From assembly GCF_014842925.1 (NCBI RefSeq), contig NZ_JACYXJ010000004.1, positions 310,001 through 374,000 of the forward strand: a stretch of 64,000 nucleotides of DNA. Direction: 5' to 3'. Shown piece by piece: positions 17,723-26,892 of this stretch. Every line of letters begins with the position of its first letter. The stretch's first letter is position 1. The translations under genes and the position numbers were made by a program. The notes beneath the pieces are model-generated. The model was not told where the DNA came from and searched no databases. It saw only the letters and a program-made list of their open reading frames with translations. This DNA is from Roseibium polysiphoniae (GTDB lineage: Bacteria > Pseudomonadota > Alphaproteobacteria > Rhizobiales > Stappiaceae).

Positions 17723-18205
17723 GATTTTCTCCTGGAAAGATCAGTTTCCGGCGAAAATCCAAATACAATAATAACAATCGCTTCTGGTGACTTTATTAGT
17801 TAGTAAAATGTCAAAGTTACGTAGTGTAATTTAAAAATTACAATGTGAATATTTTTCATCTTTCTGTGGTGTATCTAAAGCGCAACCCGCAAAAAAGACG
17901 GTGCTGGAGCGCCGTGCATTTCTTTTGGGTTAATTTCATCAGGGCGATCTGATCAACAAATATGCAGCTTTTGATGTGTCCAACTGCTCAGAAACCATTT
18001 TTGTCGACAATAATGCGAATTCCCAACGTCAATTTGTATCTTGTGTAAAATCTGATTGATATTTTTAACAAGGACTAACCAAATTGTCGTCAAAACGTTT
18101 GGCGCTTGGACGGTTAAGTATAGAGCGCCTCAAAAGGGTCAGTTTGTTCATTTAACCCAACAAGATATTCGTTGTTATTGAAAAAATTCTGGGACCGCAT
18201 TGCCT
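17723..18205. other. AT-rich divergent intergenic region
   Basis: About 480 bp between the MHYT-GGDEF-EAL gene and the GntR regulator, clearly more AT-rich than the flanking genes. It should carry both promoters. No structured RNA, repeat or small gene was recognised. Confidence 0.5.
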
Positions 18206-18877
18206 ATGGCAGTCAAATTGAAATCGACACGAGTCGACAGGGCTTATGATCGCCTGAAGGAGGATATTCTTTCCAGTGGACTGCCGCCAGGTTTCCAGGC
18301 TCCCGAACCGGATATTGCTGAGCGTTTGGGGATGAGCCGGACGCCGGTGCGCGAGGCTCTGATCCGCCTTGAGGCCGATGGCCTGGTCGAGCTGGTGCCG
18401 CGGAGGGGCGCAAAGGTTCTGGCGCTGTCACTCGAGGACCTTTCGGAAATCTACGACCTCCTGATCGCGCTTGAACCCTGTGCGCTTGCGAAGCTGACCA
18501 GTGAAAAGATCGACGCGGAAGCGCTCGAGGAACTGGAGGCACTGATTGGCGAGATGGAAGGTGCGCAGCGCGCGCGCGATCTTGACGCCTGGGTGGACGC
18601 AGATGACAGGTTTCATCGCAAGCTGCTCAGTTTGAGCGGAAATCAGCGGCTGACACACTTCACCGGATCTCTTCTTGACCAGGTGCATCGCGGCCGGATG
18701 GTGCTGTTGCGCATGTTGAAAGCGCCGATTGGCAACGTCCAACAGCATCGCGACGTGCTGGCCGCCATTCTCACGGGAGATGGCGCGGCCGCGGCGGATT
18801 TGGCACGGCGGCATCGCATCGCTGCAAAGCAGGCTCTGGAGGATGTCTTCAGCAGCTGTCGGTTGTCACAGGTCTGA
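18206..18877 (+). CDS. GntR-family regulator, FCD (FadR-like) subgroup
   Basis: Transcription factor of 223 residues. The N-terminal winged helix (about 10-70) includes the recognition segment IAERLGMSRTPVREALIRLEADGLVELVPRRGAKV, a standard GntR pattern given here only as family evidence. The all-helical FCD effector domain (about 80-215) has conserved aspartate and histidines (DDRFHRKLL) that usually bind a metal and an organic acid. A TTG start at 18200 is possible but the ATG at 18206 is preferred. It precedes fumC by 186 bp on the same strand; regulation of fumC is possible but unproven. Confidence 0.9.
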   Translation: MAVKLKSTRVDRAYDRLKEDILSSGLPPGFQAPEPDIAERLGMSRTPVREALIRLEADGLVELVPRRGAKVLALSLEDLSEIYDLLIALEPCALAKLTSEKIDAEALEELEALIGEMEGAQRARDLDAWVDADDRFHRKLLSLSGNQRLTHFTGSLLDQVHRGRMVLLRMLKAPIGNVQQHRDVLAAILTGDGAAAADLARRHRIAAKQALEDVFSSCRLSQV

Positions 18878-19063
18878 GCCATTCGGATCTGGGGGAGGGG
18901 AAAATACATGGCGGGTCTGTTGCCTTCTTATCTGACCGCCCTTGCAAAGCTCTTCATTTATGTCAGCGTATTTGGACCGGACGATCACATGTCCGTCGTC
19001 TGAGCCCTATGGCTGGGACTGCGGCATGTGCCGGCGAGACACGAGTGCAGAGTGGAGCAATTC

Positions 19064-20449
19064 ATGCGTCTTGAAACCGACGGTATCGGCCCGATTGAAG
19101 TTGCTGACGACCGCTACTGGGGTGCCCAGACACAAAGGTCGCTGAAGTATTTTTCCATTGGCACGGATGTCGTGCCGATCGAACTCGTTCACGCTTACGG
19201 GATCCTGAAGAAGGCTGCGGCGCTGACCAACCGGGACCTTGGCCTGCTCGATCCCGAGCTTGCCAGTCTCATCAGCACCGTTGCGGACGAGGTCGCCAAG
19301 GGTGATCTCGATGACCACTTTCCCTTGCATGTCTGGATGACGGGCAGCGGCACCCAGACGAACATGAATGTCAATGAGGTGATCTCGAACCGCGGGATCG
19401 AGCTGGCGGGCGGCGTGCTGGGGTCAAAGACCCCGGTGCATCCGAATGATCACGTCAACATGTCCCAGTCCTCTAACGACACCTATCCGACGGCCATGCA
19501 TATGGCGGCTGCGATCCTGACGTCGCAGCGGCTCTTGCCCGAGGTCCGCTATCTGCGGGACAAGTTGCAGGTAAAGGCGGACACATGGAGCTGGATCATC
19601 AAGATCGGCAGAACCCATCTGCAGGATGCAACGCCCTTGACGCTTGGCCAGGAATTCTCCGGCTACGTGCATATGCTCGATGAGGATATGGCGCGCCTCG
19701 AATTTGCACTGGGCGATGTCTTCAAACTGGCTCTTGGTGGCACGGCCGTGGGCACCGGCATCAACACGCATCCGGAGTTCGCGGAAAAGGCGGCTGCCGA
19801 AATCGCGCGGTTGACAGGGCTGCCGTTCGTGACGGCGCCGAACAAGTTTGCGGTACAGGGCGCGCATAATGCGCTTGTCATGCTGTCTGGTGCCATGAAG
19901 TCGCTGGCAAGCTCCCTATACAAGATTGCGAACGACATTCGGCTTTTGGCCTGCGGACCTCGCTGCGGCCTGAACGAGCTGACACTGCCGGCCAATGAGC
20001 CAGGTTCGTCCATCATGCCGGGCAAGGTGAACCCGACCCAGTGCGAGGCGCTGGCCATGCTGGCGATCCAGGTCATGGGCAATGATGTGACGGTCGGCCT
20101 CGCAAGCAGCGGCGGGCATCTGGAGATGAATGTCTACAAGCCGGTGATGATCAATGCGGTTCTGCAGTCCGGCCGGATCATGGCAGACGGTGCGCGTAAT
20201 TTTGCCGATTTCCTCGTCGAGGACATGGTGGCAAATGAAGACCAGCTTGCCGCCTACCTTGAGCGGTCACTCATGCTGGTGACAGCGCTCAGCCCGGTCA
20301 TCGGCTACGACAAGGCGAGTGAAGTTGCGCATCAGGCTTTCGAGCAGAACAAGACCCTCAAGGAGACTTGCCTCGAACTTGGCTATGTCACCGCAGAAGA
20401 GTTCGATGCTGTCGTGGATCCGGCCAAGATGGTGTCATCGAGCCTCTAG
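19064..20449 (+). CDS. fumC: Class II fumarate hydratase
   Basis: Oxygen-stable, iron-free fumarase interconverting fumarate and L-malate in the TCA cycle. The 461-residue length is standard. The superfamily signature [13 protein letters not shown] is present with the preceding [12 protein letters not shown], and the N-terminal [19 protein letters not shown] and [12 protein letters not shown] blocks identify FumC rather than aspartase or argininosuccinate lyase. The ATG at 19064 follows a GTGGAGC ribosome site; an in-frame ATG at 19028 has no support. Confidence 0.95.
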   Translation: MRLETDGIGPIEVADDRYWGAQTQRSLKYFSIGTDVVPIELVHAYGILKKAAALTNRDLGLLDPELASLISTVADEVAKGDLDDHFPLHVWMTGSGTQTNMNVNEVISNRGIELAGGVLGSKTPVHPNDHVNMSQSSNDTYPTAMHMAAAILTSQRLLPEVRYLRDKLQVKADTWSWIIKIGRTHLQDATPLTLGQEFSGYVHMLDEDMARLEFALGDVFKLALGGTAVGTGINTHPEFAEKAAAEIARLTGLPFVTAPNKFAVQGAHNALVMLSGAMKSLASSLYKIANDIRLLACGPRCGLNELTLPANEPGSSIMPGKVNPTQCEALAMLAIQVMGNDVTVGLASSGGHLEMNVYKPVMINAVLQSGRIMADGARNFADFLVEDMVANEDQLAAYLERSLMLVTALSPVIGYDKASEVAHQAFEQNKTLKETCLELGYVTAEEFDAVVDPAKMVSSSL

Positions 20450-20498
20450 GGCTCGCACACTGGTTCAGAGCTGCGCTCTTAGGAGAGCTGGCCCGCTG

Positions 20499-21527
20499 TC
20501 AGGCTTGCGTTGGTAGGGGACCTGTCGACTGACCGATGATCAGCTCTGCTTCCAGGTGTTCGCTGACGATGGTGTCCGGGTTCGGAAGGATCTTTTCGAT
20601 CAAGAGCTGGGCCGCGCGGCTGCCTGCGTCACGAACGGATGAGCGGGTGCAGGTGAAAATTGGAACATCGCCGCAATTGGGCAGAAACGACAGGGCGTCG
20701 TCATGGGTAATGACTGAGATGTCACGGCCGATCTTCAGGCCGCATAATCCGATGGCCCGCGCGACGCCAATCGCCGTGATCATGCTTGAAACCATAAAGG
20801 CGGTTGGGGGCTCGGGTGACTTGAGCATTTCAAGCGCGCTGTCGGCGCCATAGGGCTCTGTCATGTCCGCCGCGCGCAAAAGCTCGGGGATGGTCTGTAA
20901 GCCTCGGTCGTGATGGGCCTTGTCGAACCCGGCGCGCCGCCGCGCGGCAAAGTCCATGTCCTCAAGGCCGTTCAAAAGGGCAATCCGCCGATGACCCAGA
21001 TCGAGCAGCAGATTGGTCGCCCGCTCGAAGGCGCGCCCGTTGTTGACGTCAATCCAGGATGTCGCATGTTCCAGGCCGGGCACGCGGCCGTGGATCAGGA
21101 AGGGAAGGCCGAGCTCCTTCAGGAGGGCAGGTCTCTCATCGCTTGAGCGTGGCCCGTGCACCATGACGGCATCTGTCTTTTTCTTGGAGGCGATCTCGCG
21201 GTAGGCGGCTTCGACATTGTGATCCTCGACGACCGAGATGATCATGTCGTAGCCATGTCGGGAGTAGGTCTCTCCGGCTCCGGCGATGAACTCCATGAAA
21301 ACCGGGTTCATCATCTCATGCAGGGAGCGCGGGATGACGTGGCCAATGGACATGGAACGCCCGGTCGCAAGGCGTCTGGCTTGCTGATTGGGAGCGTAGC
21401 CAAGCTTGCGGGCCATTTCCTCAACGCGGCTGCGTGTCTCGGCGCTCACTTCCGGATAGCCGTTCAAGGCGCGGCTGACCGTCGTCTGAGACAACTCCAG
21501 TGCCTGGGACAATTCCTTCAAGTTCAA
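20499..21527 (-). CDS. aglR: LacI-family repressor of the alpha-glucoside operon (AglR-like)
   Basis: Regulator of 342 residues with an N-terminal LacI helix-turn-helix (LSQTTVSRALNGYPEVS) and hinge helix (NQQARRLATGR), then a sugar-binding periplasmic-fold domain. It is divergent from aglEFGK, as in Sinorhizobium. Two near-palindromic CCAAAnCGnTTTGG-like sites lie in the intergenic region, one of them just 16 bp upstream of this start codon, which predicts autoregulation as well as control of the transporter. It is convergent with fumC. Confidence 0.88.
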   Translation of the reverse strand: MNLKELSQALELSQTTVSRALNGYPEVSAETRSRVEEMARKLGYAPNQQARRLATGRSMSIGHVIPRSLHEMMNPVFMEFIAGAGETYSRHGYDMIISVVEDHNVEAAYREIASKKKTDAVMVHGPRSSDERPALLKELGLPFLIHGRVPGLEHATSWIDVNNGRAFERATNLLLDLGHRRIALLNGLEDMDFAARRRAGFDKAHHDRGLQTIPELLRAADMTEPYGADSALEMLKSPEPPTAFMVSSMITAIGVARAIGLCGLKIGRDISVITHDDALSFLPNCGDVPIFTCTRSSVRDAGSRAAQLLIEKILPNPDTIVSEHLEAELIIGQSTGPLPTQA

Positions 21528-21543
21528 CCGGTTTGCTCCAAAT

Positions 21544-21557
21544 CCAAATCGCTTTGG
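21544..21557. promoter_or_regulatory. Candidate AglR operator 1
   Basis: CCAAATCGCTTTGG: a 14-bp dyad with the central CG step that LacI-family proteins favour. It sits immediately upstream of the aglR start codon. Confidence 0.65.
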
Positions 21558-21655
21558 TTTCTTTTGGCATGTTGGGATGCGGAGTTAAATGTCAAGTTTG
21601 TGCCACAATGGCTTTCTTGACAAGAACGTGGTGTCGAGACATGTTGAGACGTAAT

Positions 21656-21669
21656 TCAAAGCGGTTTGG
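21656..21669. promoter_or_regulatory. Candidate AglR operator 2
   Basis: TCAAAGCGGTTTGG: second copy of the same dyad pattern, with its CG centre 112 bp from that of the first and about 100 bp upstream of aglE. The pair could support DNA looping. Confidence 0.65.
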
Positions 21670-21760
21670 ATGGGTGTTTTGGAGGAAAATACAACCATTT
21701 CAAATTGCTCGACGTTTTAGGTGCGCGCAGGCGTGCCAGTCTGGATCTGGGAGGATCGTG

Positions 21761-23119
21761 ATGATTTTGCGTTTTGGGACTACTACGGCTGCGGCGGCGC
21801 TCGCAGTCGGGCTGACAAGCATGTCAGCTCAAGCGGAGCTTGTGTTCAAGCCGGGTGAAGACTCGCGTTTCAACTGGGAGAGCTATGAGGCGCTGAAGGT
21901 GAACGATCTTTCCGGCAAGACGGTGACAGTGTTTGGTCCCTGGCTCGGTCCGGACAAGGATCTCGTCGAAAACACGATGGCTTATTTCGAGGAGGCCACT
22001 GGGATCGATGTTCAATACTCGGGCTCGGACAGCTTCGAACAGCAGATCGTGATCGATACGCAGGCTGGCTCTGCCCCCGATGTGTCGATCTTCCCCCAGC
22101 CGGGTCTTGCCTCCGATCTCGCAGGCAAAGGGTTTCTGGCACCGCTTGGTTCTGACACCGCCGATTGGGTGCGTGACAACTATGCCGCGGGCCAGTCCTG
22201 GGTTGATCTGGGAACCTTCAAGGGAAACGACGGTGAGGAAGAGCTTTTCGGCTTCTTCTACAAGGTCGATGTGAAATCGCTGGTCTGGTATAGCCCGGAC
22301 AACTTCGACGATGCGGGCTACGATGTTCCGCAGACCATGGAAGAACTGAAGGCGCTGACAGAGCAGATTGTTGCTGATGGTGGCACGCCATGGTGCATCG
22401 GGCTCGGTTCTGGCGGAGCGACCGGCTGGCCCGGGACCGACTGGGTCGAGGACATGATGCTCCGCACCCAGCCGCCGGAGGTCTATGACCAGTGGGTCCG
22501 CAATGAGATCCCGTTCAACGACCCAAAGGTTGTTGGCGCGATCGAGGAGTTTGGATGGTTTGCGAACAACGAAAAGTTCGTCGATACGCCGGGCGCCGTC
22601 GCTGCATCTGATTTCCGTGACAGCCCGAAGGGCCTCTTTTCTTCACCGCCGGCCTGTTACATGCATCGCCAGGCGTCGTTCATTCCGTCGTTCTTCCCGG
22701 AAGGCACCGAAATGGGCGTCGATGCGGACTTTTTCTATTTCCCGGCCTATGAAGGCAAGGATCTGGGGGCTCCGGTCCTTGGCGCCGGTACCGTCTTTGC
22801 GTTGACGAACGATACGCCAGAAGGCCGTGCGCTGATCGAGTTCCTGAAGTCGCCAATCGCCCACGAAGTCTGGATGGCGCAGTCCGGCTTCCTGACACCG
22901 CACAAGGGTGTCAACGTGGATGCCTATGCGGATGACACGCTGAAGGGTCTTGGTGAGATTCTGCTCGGGGCAACGACCTTCCGCTTCGACGGATCCGATC
23001 TGATGCCTGGTGCTGTTGGCGCCGGCTCCTTCTGGACGGGAATGGTCGACTTTGTCGGCGGCAAGCCGGCCGATCAGGTCGGCACGGAAATCCAGGCGAG
23101 CTGGGACGCAATCAAGTAA
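21761..23119 (+). CDS. aglE: Alpha-glucoside ABC transporter substrate-binding protein
   Basis: Periplasmic binding protein of 452 residues for sucrose, maltose, trehalose or related alpha-glucosides. The N-terminus MILRFGTTTAAAALAVGLTS ending SAQA is a signal peptide, followed by an extracellular solute-binding family 1 fold (for example GLGSGGATGWPGTDWVEDMML). The length and the order aglR-aglE-aglF-aglG-aglK match the Sinorhizobium agl locus. The open frame extends upstream to 21500, but the ATG at 21761 is preceded by GGGAGGATCGTG and starts the signal peptide. Ligand is inferred from gene order and similarity. Confidence 0.87.
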   Translation: MILRFGTTTAAAALAVGLTSMSAQAELVFKPGEDSRFNWESYEALKVNDLSGKTVTVFGPWLGPDKDLVENTMAYFEEATGIDVQYSGSDSFEQQIVIDTQAGSAPDVSIFPQPGLASDLAGKGFLAPLGSDTADWVRDNYAAGQSWVDLGTFKGNDGEEELFGFFYKVDVKSLVWYSPDNFDDAGYDVPQTMEELKALTEQIVADGGTPWCIGLGSGGATGWPGTDWVEDMMLRTQPPEVYDQWVRNEIPFNDPKVVGAIEEFGWFANNEKFVDTPGAVAASDFRDSPKGLFSSPPACYMHRQASFIPSFFPEGTEMGVDADFFYFPAYEGKDLGAPVLGAGTVFALTNDTPEGRALIEFLKSPIAHEVWMAQSGFLTPHKGVNVDAYADDTLKGLGEILLGATTFRFDGSDLMPGAVGAGSFWTGMVDFVGGKPADQVGTEIQASWDAIK

Positions 23120-23133
23120 GATGAAAAGACGGA

Positions 23134-23160
23134 GCGGCCGCGATCGAAAAGCGCGGCCGC
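23134..23160 (+). terminator. Hairpin after aglE
   Basis: Perfect 9-bp stem GCGGCCGCG (23134-23142) / CGCGGCCGC (23152-23160) in the 75-bp aglE-aglF gap. No strong T tract, so likely an attenuator or mRNA-protecting hairpin. Confidence 0.65.
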
Positions 23161-23194
23161 CTCGGACCTTTCGGGACCTTTAGGGAGGGATCCC

Positions 23195-24184
23195 ATGGAA
23201 CAGCTGTTGCTGGCGCTCGTGTCCATGGCGGCAGGTGTCGGTGCCTGTGTCTTGTACTTCTGGGGAACAAACAAAATTCTGGACGGGATCTTCCCGGCCA
23301 GAGGGGAAAATGCGGGGCGCAACATCTTGCGTGCCAACAGCATTCGGCCCTGGCTGTTTCTTGGTCCTGCCATAGCGCTCCTGACGCTCTATCTGATCTA
23401 TCCGGTGATCAACTCCGTGATCCTGTCCTTCTATGGGCCGTCCGGTAAGAGTTACGTCGGAACCGCGAACTACAGTTGGCTCATTTCCGACGCCGGCTTT
23501 CGCGAAAGCCTGCGCAACAACCTGCTCTGGCTGTTCGTTGTGCCGGCTGCGTCTACCTTCTTTGGCCTGATTGCAGCGGCTCTGACAGACCGGATTTCCT
23601 GGGGCAACATCGCCAAATCGCTGATCTTCATGCCCATGGCGATCTCGTTTGTCGGTGCGTCGGTGATCTGGAAGTTCGTCTATGACATCCGGGGCGAGAA
23701 CATCGAACAGATTGGATTGCTGAATGCGATTGTCGTTGCGCTGGGCGGTGAGCCGCAGGCCTGGATCACGCTGCCTTTCTGGAACAACTTTTTCCTGATG
23801 GTCATCCTGATCTGGATCCAGACCGGCTTTGCCATGGTGATCCTGTCGGCTGCGCTGCGTGGTATTCCGGAAGAGACGGTGGAGGCGGCGGTTCTCGATG
23901 GCGCCAATCCCTTGCAGATCTTCATGAAGATCAAGGTTCCGCAGATCTGGGGGACGATCGCGGTTGTCTGGACGACCATCACCATTCTGGTGCTCAAGGT
24001 CTTCGACATCGTGCTGGCCATGACCAATGGCCAATGGGGCAGCCAGGTTCTGGCCAACTACATGTTCGACTGGATGTTTCGCGGGCTGGACTTCGGCCGT
24101 TCGGCGACGATTGCCATCGTGATCATGGTGATGGTCATTCCGATCATGATCTGGAACATCCGCGAAGCGCGGAAAGACGTTTGA
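23195..24184 (+). CDS. aglF: Alpha-glucoside ABC transporter permease 1
   Basis: Inner-membrane permease of 329 residues in the MalF-like family. An extra N-terminal helix (MEQLLLALVSMAAGVGACVL) precedes the core, and the EAA loop is present at EETVEAAVLDGANPLQIF. The start follows TAGGGAGGGATCCC, a strong ribosome site. It lies 75 bp after aglE and 10 bp before aglG, consistent with one operon. Confidence 0.9.
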   Translation: MEQLLLALVSMAAGVGACVLYFWGTNKILDGIFPARGENAGRNILRANSIRPWLFLGPAIALLTLYLIYPVINSVILSFYGPSGKSYVGTANYSWLISDAGFRESLRNNLLWLFVVPAASTFFGLIAAALTDRISWGNIAKSLIFMPMAISFVGASVIWKFVYDIRGENIEQIGLLNAIVVALGGEPQAWITLPFWNNFFLMVILIWIQTGFAMVILSAALRGIPEETVEAAVLDGANPLQIFMKIKVPQIWGTIAVVWTTITILVLKVFDIVLAMTNGQWGSQVLANYMFDWMFRGLDFGRSATIAIVIMVMVIPIMIWNIREARKDV

Positions 24185-24194
24185 GGAGAGGCGC

Positions 24195-25328
24195 ATGCAA
24201 GGTATCGCAGGGCAGCGCCCGCTTCTGATCTGGGTCGTCCATCTGTCTGTGGCAGCACTTGTGCTGCTCTGGACGATCCCGACCTTTGGTCTTCTCGTGT
24301 CTTCTTTCCGAGATGGCGACCAGCTGTCCGTTTCGGGCTGGTGGACCGCCTTGACGGCGACCGAGCGCAACATCATTTTCCGCGCGCCTGCCTCTGCCGC
24401 CCAGGTTCAGGACGGTGACCAATGGGTGATTGCGGGGAACGTGTTCGAAGGGCAAACCGAGGGCGAGGTGACCGCTTTCGGGTTTTCCAGCAAGGCACCT
24501 GCCGCCTTTGCTCCCGGGCAGGCTGCCGAAATGAGACGCGGGCAGGTGCTTGAGGTTTCCCGGAACGGGGATTTTCGAATTGCATCGCCCGAGGAAATGA
24601 AGGGCAAGCGCGGCGCACGGATTTTCTACACCTCCATCGACCCGCCACGGTTCACCCTGGAAAACTATCGGAATGTGCTGTTTTCCGAAGGCATTGGCCG
24701 TTCCTTCATCAACACGCTGACGGTGACCATCCCGGCGACCATCATCCCGATCCTGATCGCGGCGTTTGCGGCCTATGCTCTGGCCTGGATGCAGTTCCCC
24801 GGCCGGGCCCTGTTGCTGGCCGTGGTCGTCGGTTTGCTGGTCGTGCCGCTTCAGATGTCTTTGATCCCGCTTTTGCGGCTCTATACGGATATTGGCATCG
24901 GCAAGAGTTACATCGGCATCTGGCTGGCACACACCGGCTTCGGCCTGCCGCTCGCGATCTATCTGCTGCGCAACTACATCAAGGGTCTGCCCAAGGAAAT
25001 TATCGAGAGTGCCAAGGTGGACGGGGCGTCCGACTTCGAGATCTTTATCAAGATCGTCCTGCCCCTGTCGTTTCCCGCGCTCGCCTCTTTCGCCATCTTC
25101 CAGTTCCTGTGGACCTGGAACGACCTTCTGGTCGCGACCGTGTTCCTGGGCAACAACGAGGAACAGCTGGTCATGACCGGACGGCTTCGGGAGCTTCTGG
25201 GCTCGCGCGGTGGCAACTGGGAGATCCTGACGGCATCGGCCTTCGTCTCGATTGCCGTGCCGCTTCTCGTCTTCTTCTCGCTGCAGCGCTACCTGGTGCG
25301 CGGGCTTCTCGCAGGCTCGGTGAAGTGA
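24195..25328 (+). CDS. aglG: Alpha-glucoside ABC transporter permease 2
   Basis: Second permease subunit, MalG-like, 377 residues. After the first helix (about 15-40) there is a periplasmic insertion of roughly 110 residues rich in charged residues before the remaining five helices, a feature known from AglG proteins and absent from shorter MalG homologues. The EAA loop reads KEIIESAKVDGASDFEIF. GAGGAGAGGC precedes the ATG. The 45-bp gap to aglK is compatible with co-transcription. Confidence 0.9.
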   Translation: MQGIAGQRPLLIWVVHLSVAALVLLWTIPTFGLLVSSFRDGDQLSVSGWWTALTATERNIIFRAPASAAQVQDGDQWVIAGNVFEGQTEGEVTAFGFSSKAPAAFAPGQAAEMRRGQVLEVSRNGDFRIASPEEMKGKRGARIFYTSIDPPRFTLENYRNVLFSEGIGRSFINTLTVTIPATIIPILIAAFAAYALAWMQFPGRALLLAVVVGLLVVPLQMSLIPLLRLYTDIGIGKSYIGIWLAHTGFGLPLAIYLLRNYIKGLPKEIIESAKVDGASDFEIFIKIVLPLSFPALASFAIFQFLWTWNDLLVATVFLGNNEEQLVMTGRLRELLGSRGGNWEILTASAFVSIAVPLLVFFSLQRYLVRGLLAGSVK

Positions 25329-25373
25329 CATGAGCAAACACAACAACACGGCATATAGTATGGAGCTCGCGGC

Positions 25374-26465
25374 ATGACTTCCGTTTCCCTGAAGGACGTC
25401 AGCAAGTCCTATGGCTCGGTCGAGGTTCTTCGGAACATCAATCTGGACATCGAAAAAGGCGAGCTTGTTGTCTTTGTCGGACCGTCAGGGTGTGGCAAGT
25501 CCACCCTCTTGCGGATGATCGCCGGCCTCGAGACGATTACGGGCGGCGACCTGCAGATCGACGGCGAGCGGATGAATGAGACGCCTCCGGCGCAGCGCGG
25601 CATCGCCATGGTCTTCCAGACCTATGCGCTTTACCCGCACATGAGCGTCCGTGACAACATGGCGTTCGGCATGAAGATTGCCAAAAAGCCAAAGTCGGAG
25701 ATCGATGCTGCGGTGGACAACGCGGCGCGCATCCTGCAGCTGGAACCCTATCTGGATCGGCTGCCCAAGGCGCTTTCCGGTGGCCAACGCCAGCGGGTCG
25801 CGATTGGCCGGGCCATTGTGCGCGATCCCAAGGTGTTTCTGTTCGATGAGCCTCTGTCGAACCTGGACGCGGCGCTTCGTGTGGCGACGAGGATCGAGAT
25901 CGCCCAGCTGAAGGAAAGCATGCCCGAAAGCACGATGATCTATGTGACCCATGATCAGGTGGAGGCGATGACGCTCGCCAGCCGTATCGTGGTTCTGCAT
26001 GGCGGAAACATTGAGCAGGTTGGAGCGCCGCTTGATCTTTACGAAAGGCCGGCGAACACCTTTGTGGCCCAGTTTATCGGTTCTCCTGCCATGAACATGG
26101 TCGCGGCTCAGGTGACAGAGACGGGGGCGTCCACGACGGTTCAGATCCGAAAGGGAGCGGCTGCAACGGTGCAAGTGCCATCGAAGCCGGGAGATCAGAG
26201 CTCGCTGGTGCAGCTGGGTGTGCGTCCCGAGGATCTGGTGCTGACCGAGGGCAGTGATTTTCTGCTTGAGGGAACGGTTGCGATCGTGGAAGCGCTTGGC
26301 GAGACGACCGTACTCTATTTCGAGGGCAAGGACGGCGAGGTCGGGCTGATTGCCAAACTGCCCGGAATCCAATCTATCGGCAAAGGCACGAAGGTGCGGT
26401 TGACGGCAGCGCCGGACAAACTTCATCTCTTTGATGCCGAGGACGTGTCCTTCCACTACCGGTAA
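25374..26465 (+). CDS. aglK: Alpha-glucoside ABC transporter ATP-binding protein
   Basis: MalK-like ATPase of 363 residues: Walker A GPSGCGKST, Q-loop FQTYALYPH, signature LSGGQRQR, Walker B FLFDEPLSNLD, H-loop VTHDQVEA, then a TOBE regulatory domain ending FHYR. It closes the agl operon. In Sinorhizobium an alpha-glucosidase gene (aglA) sits between aglG and aglK; here it is absent, so the sugar must be hydrolysed by an enzyme encoded elsewhere. Confidence 0.9.
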   Translation: MTSVSLKDVSKSYGSVEVLRNINLDIEKGELVVFVGPSGCGKSTLLRMIAGLETITGGDLQIDGERMNETPPAQRGIAMVFQTYALYPHMSVRDNMAFGMKIAKKPKSEIDAAVDNAARILQLEPYLDRLPKALSGGQRQRVAIGRAIVRDPKVFLFDEPLSNLDAALRVATRIEIAQLKESMPESTMIYVTHDQVEAMTLASRIVVLHGGNIEQVGAPLDLYERPANTFVAQFIGSPAMNMVAAQVTETGASTTVQIRKGAAATVQVPSKPGDQSSLVQLGVRPEDLVLTEGSDFLLEGTVAIVEALGETTVLYFEGKDGEVGLIAKLPGIQSIGKGTKVRLTAAPDKLHLFDAEDVSFHYR

Positions 26466-26892
26466 GTGCAAGCCTATTGGCATCACTGAGCAAGAGCGCC
26501 ATCTGATGGCTGCCTTACGCTGGGCGGCTCGGTCTGACCTGGCCTTGGGCGATGAGCCTCTGGCGTTCCAATTGCTCCGGGCGCGGGTTGTCTCGGTAAC
26601 AATCTGCGGCTTTATCTCAGCGCTTCAAACTCAACCCTCACGACATGCATCGGCTTTCCGAGCGATGCCGGGCGCGTGTGCTTTCGCATGAGTGGCTACG
26701 TGCAGGTCGGGGTGACGGAAATTGTCATCTCATGTTCATGTGAGCGTTGAGATACGTTCATATGAACATTCTATCACTCCAGCGAATTCGCAGAAGGGCA
26801 TCGTTCCGGAGAGGAGCTGTGAACCTGTGCGGAGATTCTGCTCCAAGGTTTTGCTGGACACAAGCGGAAAATTTGAAGGGAACGAAAGCAAG
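26466..26892. other. Intergenic region with the GlpR/DeoR promoter
   Basis: About 430 bp between aglK and the DeoR gene. Apart from the GTTCAT-type repeats listed separately I see no gene; open frames here and the long N-terminal extension of the DeoR frame have no family features. Confidence 0.5.
26734..26767. promoter_or_regulatory. Candidate GlpR/DeoR operator pair
   Basis: GTTCATGTGA (26734-26743) and GTTCATATGA (26756-26765) are direct repeats 22 bp apart, two helical turns. The second is part of a perfect 12-bp palindrome GTTCATATGAAC (26756-26767). The location upstream of the regulator-led operon suggests autoregulation. Confidence 0.55.

Noticed and set aside
18061-18120. CAAAACGTTTGG-like sequence resembling the AglR operators
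   Set aside because: Spacing of the half-sites differs from the two aglR-aglE sites and the neighbouring gene encodes a GntR, not a LacI, regulator.
20450-20498. AGAGC/GCTCT hairpin between fumC and aglR
   Set aside because: Stem is only 5 bp with no T tract, too weak to call a terminator.
23180-25349. Two long open frames (398 and 401 codons) on the minus strand opposite aglF and aglG
   Set aside because: They are rich in Arg, His and Gln, match no family, and are the usual antisense by-product of GC-rich genes whose plus-strand reading is clearly AglF/AglG.
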